From assembly GCA_024508675.1 (NCBI GenBank), contig JANINQ010000001.1, positions 561,162 through 625,161 on the forward strand: a stretch of DNA of 64,000 nucleotides. Direction: 5' to 3'. Under the pieces are notes generated by a model. The model was given only the letters and a program-made list of their open reading frames with translations. It was not told where the DNA came from and searched no databases. The translations under genes were made by a program, and so were the position numbers. Shown piece by piece: positions 33,982-42,839 of the stretch; position 1 is the first letter of the stretch, and every line of letters begins with the position of its first letter. This DNA is from Afipia sp. GTDB taxonomy: Bacteria; Pseudomonadota; Alphaproteobacteria; Rhizobiales; Xanthobacteraceae.

Positions 33982-35372
33982 GAGCGTTTCTCCTCGCGCT
34001 TGGCTGTTGCCGCCGCAGGCTCCTTGATGAGGTAGCCGGTCGCGGAGCGCTTCTTGTCGAGCCAGGTCTGTGCGGCTTGGCGAACCTGTTCGGCGGTGAC
34101 GGCGCGGATGCGATCCGGCCATGCACGGATGTCCTCGACGCTCTGTCCGACAGTGATTGCCGCGCCGTACCAGCGCGCCAATGTGGTCTGGCTGTCCTGT
34201 GCGTAAACCGCCTGTGCGATCATCTGCGTTTTGGTGCGCTCGAGGTCTTCGGCGGACACCGGAGCCTGCGCCAGCTTCGCGATCACGTCATCGATTGCCT
34301 GCTCGACCTGCGGAAACTCCACGCCGGGTTTCGGCGAAGCTGAAATGCCGAACTGGGTCGGATCGACTCCCGTGCCCTGGTACCAGGCACCCGCGCTCAC
34401 CGCGAGCGGCTTGTCCACCACAAGCGCGCGATACAATAGCGAATTGCTGCCGGTGCCCATCAGTTGCGCCAGCACTTCGAGCGCAGCGCCTTGTTCGGGC
34501 GCGGCGGTGACCGAAGATGGAACGAGGTAATAACGGCGCACGCTCGGCTGCTCGACGCGCGGATCGGCCAGCGTCACGGTGCGCGGACCGGCGGGCGTCG
34601 GCTCCTGCGGCCTGATCCGGCGCGGCGGGATCGAAGGTTGCGGCGGAATCTTGCCATAGGCGGCTTCGACCATCGGCCGCACGTCTTCCACGCTGACGTC
34701 GCCCGCGAGGATGAGTGTGGCGTTGTTCGGTGCGTAGAACCGCTTGTAGAACTCCAGCGCATCCTCGCGGTTCAGCTTCTCGATCTCCTGATGCCATCCG
34801 ATCACCGGACGGCCATAGGGGTGATTGAGATACAGCGCTGCCATCACCTGTTCGGTCAGCCGCGCGTCCGGGCTGTTGCCGACGCGCATGTTGTATTCTT
34901 CGAGCACCACGTCGCGCTCCGGCAGAACATTCTCGTCCTTGAGAATGAGGCCGGTCATGCGATCGGCTTCGAATTGCAGCATGGTTGCGAGCTGGTCGCG
35001 CGCCACGCGCTGGTAATAAGCCGTGTAATCGTAGGAGGTGAACGCGTTCTCGTTGCCACCGATGCGTGACACAAGCTGCGAAAATTCGCCGGCCGGGTGC
35101 GCGGCGGTGCCCTTGAACATCAGGTGTTCGAGGAAATGCGCGAGGCCGGACTTGCCCGGTGTCTCGTCGGCGGAGCCGACCTTGTACCAGATCATCTGCG
35201 TGACCACCGGCGTGCGGCGATCAGGGATGACCACGACATGGAGGCCGTTGCTGAGCGTGAAGGTCGCGGGCGCCGTCGCCGTTTGCGCGGCTGCGCCATT
35301 GAATGTGGCCGGTGCAAAAAGAAGGCCGAGCGCAGCAACGGCCTGAACGATGAATGAGCGGGACATTGTCAT
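33978..35372 (-). CDS. M16 family zinc metallopeptidase, catalytic subunit
   Basis: 464 residues. Signal peptide at the N-terminus (FIVQAVAALGLLFAPATFNGAAAQ), then the inverted zinc motif HFLEH (79-83, H-x-x-E-H) in GLAHFLEHLMFKGT, followed by NENAFTSYDYTAYY and the downstream Glu region. Periplasmic processing peptidase of unknown substrate. It forms a 4-base-overlap operon with the HxxEH-lacking homologue, which suggests a heterodimer. Confidence 0.92.
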   Translation of the reverse strand: MTMSRSFIVQAVAALGLLFAPATFNGAAAQTATAPATFTLSNGLHVVVIPDRRTPVVTQMIWYKVGSADETPGKSGLAHFLEHLMFKGTAAHPAGEFSQLVSRIGGNENAFTSYDYTAYYQRVARDQLATMLQFEADRMTGLILKDENVLPERDVVLEEYNMRVGNSPDARLTEQVMAALYLNHPYGRPVIGWHQEIEKLNREDALEFYKRFYAPNNATLILAGDVSVEDVRPMVEAAYGKIPPQPSIPPRRIRPQEPTPAGPRTVTLADPRVEQPSVRRYYLVPSSVTAAPEQGAALEVLAQLMGTGSNSLLYRALVVDKPLAVSAGAWYQGTGVDPTQFGISASPKPGVEFPQVEQAIDDVIAKLAQAPVSAEDLERTKTQMIAQAVYAQDSQTTLARWYGAAITVGQSVEDIRAWPDRIRAVTAEQVRQAAQTWLDKKRSATGYLIKEPAAATAKREEKRS

Positions 35373-35531
35373 GATGGTTTACCGGATCGCAGATTTATCG
35401 CCCGGGCAACATTCAAATCCGCGAGAGGCGACGCTGCGGGATCTGACACGATCACACTATCGAACGATTGAGGAATGACGGATCGCGATCGCGAGACCGC
35501 GGCGATCAACAGGACGTTGCCGCCGCAGCGA

Positions 35532-36260
35532 TCAATCCCAGCGCTTTTCGCATTTGCCGCTGGCGGAGTCGCAGGTTTCCTTCGGAGCCTTCAGCTTGCC
35601 GACGCCATAAGCGTAATTCGGCGACGGCGTCTGGTATCCGCTCGGCGGCTGGGTGAGTTCAGTGCGCTCCGGTTCGGACGTGAATTTCTCGGTTTCCGTC
35701 TGGGTGCTGCCGAACGGATTGGAGAACAGTCCGCCGGAATATCCGAGCTGCGATGGCAACATCATGATCGGCGAATTCGAATTGTTGCTGCCCGGCGCAT
35801 TGTTTTCCGTCGACCTGCTGCGCGGTGCGCGCTTGTTGAGTTCGCTCGGCATCAGCGGCATGCGCGCTTCTTCCGGACTCATTGCCTTCTGCTTGGAGGC
35901 TTCGCGCGCGGCCTTGCGCGCGGCTTCATCCGGGTCCTTCGGCCAGTTCGGGGCGAGCTTCGTCTTGCCGGTCTGCGGCGGAGGAAGATCGATCTTGGAC
36001 GGGACCACCAGCGGCGAACGCTCGCGGTAATCGATGGTGCCGTCTTCAAGCTTCCGGCCGCCGAGGCCGCTCATCAGGTTGTCCATGAGCTTCTGCTCGA
36101 AGCTCTTGCCGTCGTCTTCTTCCTCGTCCTGCGCATGGACAGGACCGGAGCCCAGCACCAGGCCGACGCCGAGCAGAATGGCGGCGACCTTAAGCGCGCG
36201 CGCTGCGCGGCGTGGCGAGAGATGCAAACCTGAACCGGTGCCGCCCGTCATTGCGTTCAT
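35532..36260 (-). CDS. Exported hypothetical protein
   Basis: 242 residues from ATG 36260 (ATG 36251 is nearly as good). A signal peptide (ALKVAAILLGVGLVLGSGPVHA) is followed by an acidic stretch (QDEEEDDGKSFEQKLMDNLMSGLGG), a Pro-rich part, a Lys/Ala helix (PDEAARKAAREASKQKA) and an Asn/Ser/Thr-rich linker. The last residues hold a Cys pair (KETCDSASGKCEKRWD). Low sequence complexity points to a disordered envelope protein. Conserved in the Bradyrhizobium group as far as I recall; function unknown. Confidence 0.65.
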   Translation of the reverse strand: MNAMTGGTGSGLHLSPRRAARALKVAAILLGVGLVLGSGPVHAQDEEEDDGKSFEQKLMDNLMSGLGGRKLEDGTIDYRERSPLVVPSKIDLPPPQTGKTKLAPNWPKDPDEAARKAAREASKQKAMSPEEARMPLMPSELNKRAPRSRSTENNAPGSNNSNSPIMMLPSQLGYSGGLFSNPFGSTQTETEKFTSEPERTELTQPPSGYQTPSPNYAYGVGKLKAPKETCDSASGKCEKRWD

Positions 36261-36370
36261 CCTGATCCGTTGTCCAAACGCGTTATCGAAATCTCTGGTC
36301 AAGGACGCGGTGAAATCACCGCAAGCCATTGTGTCGCAAGATAATTGCGAGCGCCCAAGCGTATCCCCTT

Positions 36371-36871
36371 CTATCGGGGCCTTTTTGCGGCATCCGGGGT
36401 TACAAAGGAGTCATACAGGAGGGCCGCGACCCCGGCAACGATGGCCACGTCCGCAAGGTTAAACACGTACCAGTTGTAGGTTTTGCCCCCGATTTCGATG
36501 TGAAACAGGGCAAAATCGACCACCGCCCCATAGGCCAGCCGGTCGATGGCATTGCCGATGGCGCCGCCGATGATCAGGCCGAGACCGATTACCGCAAGGC
36601 GGGTGCCGGACCGGGCCATCCAGATGCCCAGCACGATCACCGCGGCCGCCTTGAAGGCCAGCAGGATGGTCTGGCCGACCGGGCCTGAGTCCTGGAACCA
36701 GCCGTAGCTGATCCCGGTATTCCAGGCGAGTACCAGATCGAAGAACGGCGTCACCGGCACTGTGCCGCGCGGGCCAAGTTCGAACACGTTCAGCAGCCAG
36801 AGTTTCGAAGCCTGATCCAGCACAAGGGCTGCGATGGCGGCGATCAATCCGGAGCGGAACAGGGGGCTCAC
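36371..36871 (-). CDS. lspA: Lipoprotein signal peptidase (signal peptidase II)
   Basis: 166 residues from GTG 36871, overlapping the ileS stop as GTGA with GGAAGG upstream; an in-frame ATG at 36889 is an alternative. Four membrane helices, the motif [43 protein letters not shown] with the first catalytic Asp region, and [11 protein letters not shown] with the second. It cleaves the signal peptide of diacylated prolipoproteins in the inner membrane. The pair ileS-lspA is conserved widely. Confidence 0.95.
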   Translation of the reverse strand: MSPLFRSGLIAAIAALVLDQASKLWLLNVFELGPRGTVPVTPFFDLVLAWNTGISYGWFQDSGPVGQTILLAFKAAAVIVLGIWMARSGTRLAVIGLGLIIGGAIGNAIDRLAYGAVVDFALFHIEIGGKTYNWYVFNLADVAIVAGVAALLYDSFVTPDAAKRPR

Positions 36872-39800
36872 GCGCTCAGAGCCTTCCATTCACGCAGCGC
36901 CTGGGCGTCACGCGGCGAGACATCGGGGAATTCAGGATCGTCACCCACCGTCGGCAGGATCTTCCACGACCGCGCGCACTTTGTGCCCACCGCTTTCTCG
37001 ACCACGACGGCTACGCCCGGCACATCGCTGAGGGTGAAGGCACCGGCTGGCGCATCCTCATCGGTGACCATGGCGTTCGAGGTGATGCACACTTCGGCAA
37101 GATCAATATCAAAGAGCGTGGCGAAGGTCGCCTTGTCGGAGACATAGACCAGCGGCGAAGCCTCCAGCGACGAGCCGATGCGCTTGGCGGCGCGCTCGAC
37201 TTCCAGCGCGCCGGTGACGACACGGCGCACGTCGCGGATCGTCTCCCACTTCTTGGCGAGGGCCTCGTTGCGGAAGCGGCCGAGATCGTCACGGAACGTG
37301 GTCAGGTGCACCGACGGTTCGGCATCCGGGCGATAGAGGCGCCAGGCTTCGTCCGCGGTGAAGCTGATTGCGGGTGCGAGCCATTTCAGGATCGCGTCGC
37401 AGAGAATGTCCACGGTGGTCAGCGCGGCCTTGCGAGCGAGCGACGACGGTGGATCGCAATACAAAGTGTCTTTTCTGATGTCGAAGTAGAACGCCGACAG
37501 TTCGGTGTTCATGAAGTTCGCCAGCGTCGCGATCACCGTCTTGTAGTCGAAGTTCGCGTAAGCATCGCGCACCACGGCATCGACTTCGCTGAGGCGATGC
37601 AGCATCAGCCGTTCAAGCTCGGGCATCTCGCTGAAGGAGACGGCCTCATTGCGCTTGAAGTGATGCAGCGTGCCAAGCATCCAGCGGATGGTGTTGCGCA
37701 GCTTGCGATAGGTCTCGATGGTGTTCTTGATGATTTCCGGGCCGATGCGCTGGTCGTCGGAATAATCCGTGGCGCAGACCCAAAGGCGCAGGATGTCCGC
37801 GCCGGAGTCCTTGATGACCTTCTGCGGCTCGGTGGTGTTGCCGAGCGACTTCGACATCTTGCGGCCGTTCTCGTCGAGCGTGAAGCCGTGGGTCAGCACA
37901 ACGTCATAGGGCGCGCGGCCGCGGGTGCCGCAGCTTTCCAGCAGCGAGGAATGGAACCAGCCGCGATGCTGGTCGCTGCCTTCGAGATACATGACGGAGT
38001 CCTTGCCGCCATCGACCTTGCGCTTGATGCCCGCAAGACCCGGGAAATGCACCGGGTCTTCCAGCACGAACGCGTGGGTCGAGCCGGAGTCGAACCAGAC
38101 GTCGAGAATGTCGTCGACCTTGGTCCAGTTCTCGTTGGCGCGGGAGCCGAGGAAGCGTTCGCGGGCGCCTTCGGCGTACCATGCGTCGGCGCCTTCGGTC
38201 TCGAAGGCATCGGCGATGCGTTTGTTGATCGTCTCGTCCTGCAGGATTTCAGCGGAGCCATCGCCGGTCTCGCGCACGAACACGGCAATCGGCACGCCCC
38301 ATGCGCGCTGGCGCGAGATCACCCAGTCCGGGCGGCCCGAGATCATGCCGGTGATGCGGTTCTGGCCCTGCTCGGGCACCCAGCGGGTGACGCTGATCGC
38401 CTGCAGCGCGCGGGCGCGCAATGTGTCGCCGTCCTTCGCCTTGCCATGGACTGTAATATCCTTGTCCATCGCGATGAACCACTGCGGCGTGTTGCGGAAG
38501 ATCACCGGCTTCTTCGAGCGCCACGAATGCGGATACTGATGCTTGAGGCGGCCGCGCGCGAGCAGCATGCCGCGTTCGACCAGCGCCTTGATGACGCTTT
38601 CGTTGGCGTCGCCCTTCTCGCCCTTGTCGGTGAGCACGCGCTTGCCGGTGAAGCCGGGAGCCTGGTCGGTCAGCGCGCCGTCGGCATCGACGGTGTAGGG
38701 GATGGTGGTCGAGATGCCGCGTGCTTCGAGATCGCGTGCATTCGCCATCCAGACGTCGAAGTCCTCGCGGCCATGGCCCGGCGCGGTGTGGACGAAGCCG
38801 GTGCCGGTGTCGTCGGTGACATGGTCGCCCGCCAGCAGCGGCACAACGAACTCGTAGCCGCCGGCGAGCCCCTTCAGCGGATGGCTGCACTCGAAATCCT
38901 CCAATCCGCGTCTATCGCCGCCAGACGGAATCATTCGTAAAAGCTCAAAAGAATTGACTTTTGCTTGCTTGAAAACGCTCTCTGCAAGATTGGTCGAAAG
39001 AATTAGTTTGTCACCCGGCTTTGCCCAATTGTCGGCGGGCGCATCCGTGACTTGGTACAAGCCGTAGTTGATTTTCTCCGAGAAGCTAATGGCTCGATTA
39101 CCGGGCAAAGTCCAAGGAGTTGTTGTCCAAATTACAACTGCAGCACCATGTAGATCGTCGGTTGCGGAAAAATTTTGTGATGCTTTATCTCCGGAAGCCC
39201 CAAATGTTGCCAACGGAAACTTCACCCACACCGTATCGGAGGTGTGGTCTTCATATTCCACTTCGGCTTCGGCGAGCGCGGTCTTCTCGACCACGCTCCA
39301 CATCACAGGCTTGGAGCCGCGATAGAGCGTGCCGTTGGCGGCGAACTTCATGATCTCGCGCGCGATCTGCGCTTCCGCCGGGAAGCTCATGGTGGTGTAG
39401 GGATGATCCCAGTCGCCCACCACGCCGAGCCGCTTGAATTCCTCGCGCTGCACGTTGAGCCAGTGCCTGGCATAGGCGCGGCATTCCTTGCGGAAGGCGA
39501 GCATTGCCGCGGAGTCCTTCAGGTTCGGCTTCTGCTTGCCCTTGGAGCGGTAGTTTTCTTCCTCGATCTTCCACTCGATCGGCAGGCCGTGGCAGTCCCA
39601 GCCCGGCACGTAGTTGGAATCGAAGCCGAGCATCTGCTGGCTGCGCGTCACCACGTCCTTGAGGATCTTGTTGAGCGCGTGGCCGATATGGATGTTGCCG
39701 TTGGCGTAGGGCGGGCCGTCATGCAGCACGAACTTGGCGCGGCCCTTCGCGGTCTCGCGCAGCTTGCCGTAGAGGTCGATCTCGTTCCAGCGCGCCAGGA

Positions 39801-39924
39801 TTTCCGGTTCGCGCTGGGGCAGGCCCGCGCGCATCGGAAATTCCGTCTGCGGCAGATAAAGAGTGCTGGAGTAATCGTTGCCGTCGGCTTTGGGGGCGGC
39901 GGGCTTTTGAGGCTTGTCGGACAT
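36868..39924 (-). CDS. ileS: Isoleucyl-tRNA synthetase
   Basis: 1,018 residues. The HIGH motif is exact (HIGH at 79-82 in [11 protein letters not shown]), the KMSKS motif is KMSKSLGN, and the editing domain includes [11 protein letters not shown]. It charges tRNA-Ile and edits misactivated valine in the cytoplasm. Within the gene, codons for about residues 229-329 (38941-39240) are AT-rich (142/300 G+C by hand count) compared with the flanks, with different codon choice but an intact frame; see findings. lspA follows with a 4-base overlap. Type I-like length, without a visible C-terminal zinc cluster. Confidence 0.97.
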   Translation of the reverse strand: MSDKPQKPAAPKADGNDYSSTLYLPQTEFPMRAGLPQREPEILARWNEIDLYGKLRETAKGRAKFVLHDGPPYANGNIHIGHALNKILKDVVTRSQQMLGFDSNYVPGWDCHGLPIEWKIEEENYRSKGKQKPNLKDSAAMLAFRKECRAYARHWLNVQREEFKRLGVVGDWDHPYTTMSFPAEAQIAREIMKFAANGTLYRGSKPVMWSVVEKTALAEAEVEYEDHTSDTVWVKFPLATFGASGDKASQNFSATDDLHGAAVVIWTTTPWTLPGNRAISFSEKINYGLYQVTDAPADNWAKPGDKLILSTNLAESVFKQAKVNSFELLRMIPSGGDRRGLEDFECSHPLKGLAGGYEFVVPLLAGDHVTDDTGTGFVHTAPGHGREDFDVWMANARDLEARGISTTIPYTVDADGALTDQAPGFTGKRVLTDKGEKGDANESVIKALVERGMLLARGRLKHQYPHSWRSKKPVIFRNTPQWFIAMDKDITVHGKAKDGDTLRARALQAISVTRWVPEQGQNRITGMISGRPDWVISRQRAWGVPIAVFVRETGDGSAEILQDETINKRIADAFETEGADAWYAEGARERFLGSRANENWTKVDDILDVWFDSGSTHAFVLEDPVHFPGLAGIKRKVDGGKDSVMYLEGSDQHRGWFHSSLLESCGTRGRAPYDVVLTHGFTLDENGRKMSKSLGNTTEPQKVIKDSGADILRLWVCATDYSDDQRIGPEIIKNTIETYRKLRNTIRWMLGTLHHFKRNEAVSFSEMPELERLMLHRLSEVDAVVRDAYANFDYKTVIATLANFMNTELSAFYFDIRKDTLYCDPPSSLARKAALTTVDILCDAILKWLAPAISFTADEAWRLYRPDAEPSVHLTTFRDDLGRFRNEALAKKWETIRDVRRVVTGALEVERAAKRIGSSLEASPLVYVSDKATFATLFDIDLAEVCITSNAMVTDEDAPAGAFTLSDVPGVAVVVEKAVGTKCARSWKILPTVGDDPEFPDVSPRDAQALREWKALSA

Positions 39925-40129
39925 GAATGCTCTGGCTTTGCTCGAATAGCGGCTTGGCTCGAATAGCGCTGATGCGCACGGGGTGTGCAGCGAAGGAAAT
40001 CGATCCCGGTCTTGCGCCGAGCGGGTCGCTCAGGCGGAAGCCGGGCCGCTAATGCCGATTATGGTGCGCCGCGCCAACATGGGGCCTAGATAGCAGGCAT
40101 GGGGGGCATCGGAAAGGGCCGTAAGCCGC
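39925..40129. other. Intergenic leader of ileS
   Basis: About 205 bases between ribF 3' end and the ileS start. Contains no T-box-like specifier structure that I can support; GC-rich. Confidence 0.4.
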
Positions 40130-41104
40130 TCAATCCGTGACAATTCCGAGTTTCGGAAATGCATCGGGCGCCGCCGCCAGCATGGCGCGGGCCTTTGCGC
40201 TGTCGTCGTCCATCTGGCGCACCAGCGCGTCGATGCCGTCGAACTTCAATTCCTCGCGGATGAAGCCGATGAAGGCGATGTCCAGTTGCTGGCCGTAGAG
40301 ATCGCCCTTGAAATCGAACAGGAAGACTTCCAGCAGCGGCGCGCCGTTGTCGAAGGTCGGGCGGCGGCCGAACGAGGCCACGCCGCCGATGCGCCTGTCG
40401 CCGATCCCGGCCCGTACCGCGTAAATGCCGTGTTTGAGGCCGCAGGCCGGATCGAGCCGGATGTTCGCGGTCGGATAGCCCATGTCGCGGCCCCGCTTTT
40501 CACCGTGGACGACCTCGCCGGAGACGAACCATGGATACCCGAGCAGGATGTTGGCTTCGTCGATCTGTCCCTGGCCGAGCGCGTTGCGGATCGCGGTGGA
40601 GGACACCGCGCGGCCATCGGCGTCGATGTGGTTCTGGATGTGCACCTCGATGCCGAGTTTCGGCCCTTCGGCGGCAAGCAGGGCGGGAGAGCCGGTGCGG
40701 CCTTTGCCGAAATGGAAGTCGAAGCCGACCGAGATTCCGCTGACGCCGAGCCGCCCGATCAGATCGTGGTTAATGAAATCCTGTGCCGTGGTGCCGGCGC
40801 GTTTGGCGTCGAATGTCATGACCACCGCGCCGTCGAGGCCGGTCCCCGCCAGCAGCCGCAGCTTGTCGCGCAGGTCGGTGAGCTTGAACTGCGGCGTATT
40901 GGGGCTGAAGAAACTGCGCGGATGGGGCTCGAATGTCACCGCATAGGCCGGTGCGCCGCGCCTGTGGGCCATGTCCATGGCCGCTGAAATCACGGCCCGG
41001 TGGCCGAGATGCACGCCGTCGAAGTTGCCGAGCGCGACCGCCGCACCCCTGACGATCGCGCTGGCGGGTGTGGTGTCGCGAATGACCGTGAAGCGTTTCG
41101 TCAT
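40130..41104 (-). CDS. ribF: Bifunctional riboflavin kinase/FAD synthetase
   Basis: 324 residues. The N-terminal adenylyltransferase carries the nucleotide-binding signature ALGNFDGVHLGHRAV and a KFDSS-type segment (VGFDFHFGKGRTG). The C-terminal flavokinase has GRDMGYPTANIRLD and the VASFGRRPTFDNGAPLLEVFLFDF block. It converts riboflavin to FMN and then FAD in the cytoplasm. Length and motif order are complete for the family. Encoded upstream of ileS on the same strand, a common alphaproteobacterial order. Confidence 0.96.
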   Translation of the reverse strand: MTKRFTVIRDTTPASAIVRGAAVALGNFDGVHLGHRAVISAAMDMAHRRGAPAYAVTFEPHPRSFFSPNTPQFKLTDLRDKLRLLAGTGLDGAVVMTFDAKRAGTTAQDFINHDLIGRLGVSGISVGFDFHFGKGRTGSPALLAAEGPKLGIEVHIQNHIDADGRAVSSTAIRNALGQGQIDEANILLGYPWFVSGEVVHGEKRGRDMGYPTANIRLDPACGLKHGIYAVRAGIGDRRIGGVASFGRRPTFDNGAPLLEVFLFDFKGDLYGQQLDIAFIGFIREELKFDGIDALVRQMDDDSAKARAMLAAAPDAFPKLGIVTD

Positions 41105-41347
41105 GAGGCCCGGCGGGAAGATATTAAAGACATTGCAAAATCCGCCCGGACCTGACCCCGGGGCGGTATCGGAGTCAAGCCGCCCGCTCCCGGCAGTTTG
41201 GGCACAACTTGCAGGTATTCCGCGCCCGCCGGATTAACGGGCTGTTTAAGCAGCCAGTGCTAGGTTCCCCCCGACTGCGGTGTCAGAAGACCTCCGCAAG
41301 GCTACATAACGCATGCCGGTTGCTGCGTTCGAGGGAGAAAATCAGCG

Positions 41348-41743
41348 ATGGCCATGGATTTGTCGATGCCGGTTCTGGTTGTGGACGACTACAACACGAT
41401 GATCCGCATTATCCGCAATCTGCTCAAGCAACTCGGTTTCGAGAATATCGACGACGCCAGCGACGGTTCAGCGGCCCTGAACAAGATGCGCGGCAAGAAG
41501 TACGGCCTCGTGATCTCCGACTGGAACATGGAGCCGATGACCGGATACGATCTGCTCAAGGAAGTGCGCAGCGACCCGAACCTCGCCACCACGCCCTTCA
41601 TCATGATCACCGCTGAATCGAAGACGGAAAACGTGATCGCGGCCAAGAAGGCCGGCGTGAACAACTACATCGTCAAGCCGTTCAACGCCGCGACGCTCAA
41701 GACCAAGATCGAGGCGGTGTTCCCTGACAACGTGCCGGCGTAA
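41348..41743 (+). CDS. cheY: CheY-like single-domain response regulator
   Basis: 131 residues consisting only of a receiver domain. Acidic pair Asp13/Asp14, phosphoacceptor Asp58 in SDWNMEPMTG, Thr88 and Lys110 are all in place, and the DWNM context resembles chemotaxis CheY rather than transcriptional regulators. GGGAGAAAA upstream supports the start. No other chemotaxis gene is in the window, so this is a stand-alone CheY that probably binds the flagellar switch or acts in another relay. It ends at a clear terminator. Confidence 0.9.
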   Translation: MAMDLSMPVLVVDDYNTMIRIIRNLLKQLGFENIDDASDGSAALNKMRGKKYGLVISDWNMEPMTGYDLLKEVRSDPNLATTPFIMITAESKTENVIAAKKAGVNNYIVKPFNAATLKTKIEAVFPDNVPA

Positions 41744-41772
41744 CAGCCGCCGCTATCGTCCGCAGAGTTTCG

Positions 41773-41805
41773 ATGCCCGGCCTTCGCGCCGGGCATTTTG
41801 TTTTT
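41773..41805 (+). terminator. Intrinsic terminator of the cheY-like gene
   Basis: ATGCCCGGC / loop CTTCGC / GCCGGGCAT followed by TTTGTTTTT. Confidence 0.9.
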
Positions 41806-41806
41806 C

Positions 41807-41946
41807 TCCCTCTCCCCGCGAGCGGGGAGAGGGTTGGGGTGAGGGGTGCTGGTTTCGGCGAGAAGTCTGCGGGAGTTTTGGTGAAGTTGCCCCTCACCCG
41901 ACCGCTTATGCGGTCACCTCTCCCCGTAAGGACGGGGAGAGGTGAG
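41807..41946. repeat. CTCTCCCC-type dispersed repeat
   Basis: CTCCCTCTCCCCGCGAGCGG ... GGGTTGGGGTGAGGGG and inverse arm CCCCTCACCC ... CTCTCCCCGTAAGGACGG. Same family as at 15566. It lies between the cheY terminator and the 3' end of the HAD gene. Confidence 0.85.
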
Positions 41947-41954
41947 GGAAACGC

Positions 41955-42830
41955 CTACCACACCAAATCCTGCATCAGCGCCAGCGGCGGCTTGACCTCG
42001 CCGAACACGCGCCGCACGGAAAATTCATCCGCGACGTCGAGGCCTTCGAATTCCACCGCGTGGATGCCGCGGGTCAGGAACAGGCAATCAAGTCCCATCC
42101 GGTTCGCGCCGGTCAGATCGGTGCGGACGGAATCGCCGATGGCAAGCACGCGGTTGAGCGGCGTTGTCCTGCCGCGCTTTTCGGCGGCGAGTTCAAGCGC
42201 GCGATCATAGATCGGCTGGTGCGGCTTGCCGTAGAAAATGACCTCGCCGCCAATGCTGCGATACAGTTCCGCAATGGCGCCGGCGCAGGTGATGAGGCGA
42301 TGGCCGCGCTCGACCACGATGTCCGGATTGGCGCAGATGAAAGTGAGGCCGCGCTTGCGCGCCTCTTCCATCATCGTGCGATAGTCTTCCTCGGTTTCGA
42401 CTTCGTCGTTGTACGGGCCGGTGCAGATGATGGTGTCGGCCTTATCGATCGTGGTGAGATTCACATCGAGGCCGCGCAGCATCGGATTGTCGCGCTCGGG
42501 ACCGATCATCAAAAATGACTGGCCTAGATGCGAGGCGACGTAATTGCGCGTCAGGTCGCCGGATGAGACGATGGCGTCATAGGTCTCGTCGGAAATGTCC
42601 ATCTTGCGCAACTGGCGCTGCACGGAATCGGCGGGGCGCGGCGCGTTGGTGATCATGATCACCGTTCCGCCCTGTTCGCGGAACGATTGCAGCGCCTGAC
42701 ACGCCGGCGGGAAACCATTCACACCATTGTGGATCACGCCCCAGACGTCGCTGAGGATGACGTCCACGTCTTTTGTGAGTTCGCGCAAATTGTCGGCGAA
42801 ACGCAAGGCAGTGACGTCAGGCAAAGTCAT
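41955..42830 (-). CDS. HAD-superfamily subfamily IIA hydrolase (TIGR01459 type)
   Basis: 291 residues. The nucleophile Asp28 is in DVILSDVWGVIHNG, a variant of the HAD IIA motif in which Trp takes the second position; MITNAPRPADSVQ is motif II; the C-terminal GDSVRTDLTGANRMG is motif IV. The family is related to phosphoglycolate or nucleotide-monophosphate phosphatases, with unknown substrate. Cytoplasmic. It runs on the same strand as the EAL gene, 9 bases away, so the two form an operon. Confidence 0.88.
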   Translation of the reverse strand: MTLPDVTALRFADNLRELTKDVDVILSDVWGVIHNGVNGFPPACQALQSFREQGGTVIMITNAPRPADSVQRQLRKMDISDETYDAIVSSGDLTRNYVASHLGQSFLMIGPERDNPMLRGLDVNLTTIDKADTIICTGPYNDEVETEEDYRTMMEEARKRGLTFICANPDIVVERGHRLITCAGAIAELYRSIGGEVIFYGKPHQPIYDRALELAAEKRGRTTPLNRVLAIGDSVRTDLTGANRMGLDCLFLTRGIHAVEFEGLDVADEFSVRRVFGEVKPPLALMQDLVW

Positions 42831-42839
42831 GGAAACGGA

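Noticed and set aside
37306-38940. 544-codon plus-strand frame opposite ileS
   Set aside because: Shadow of ileS; low-complexity composition, no domain.
39925-40129. T-box riboswitch upstream of ileS
   Set aside because: No specifier loop or T-box sequence seen; T-boxes are rare in alphaproteobacteria.
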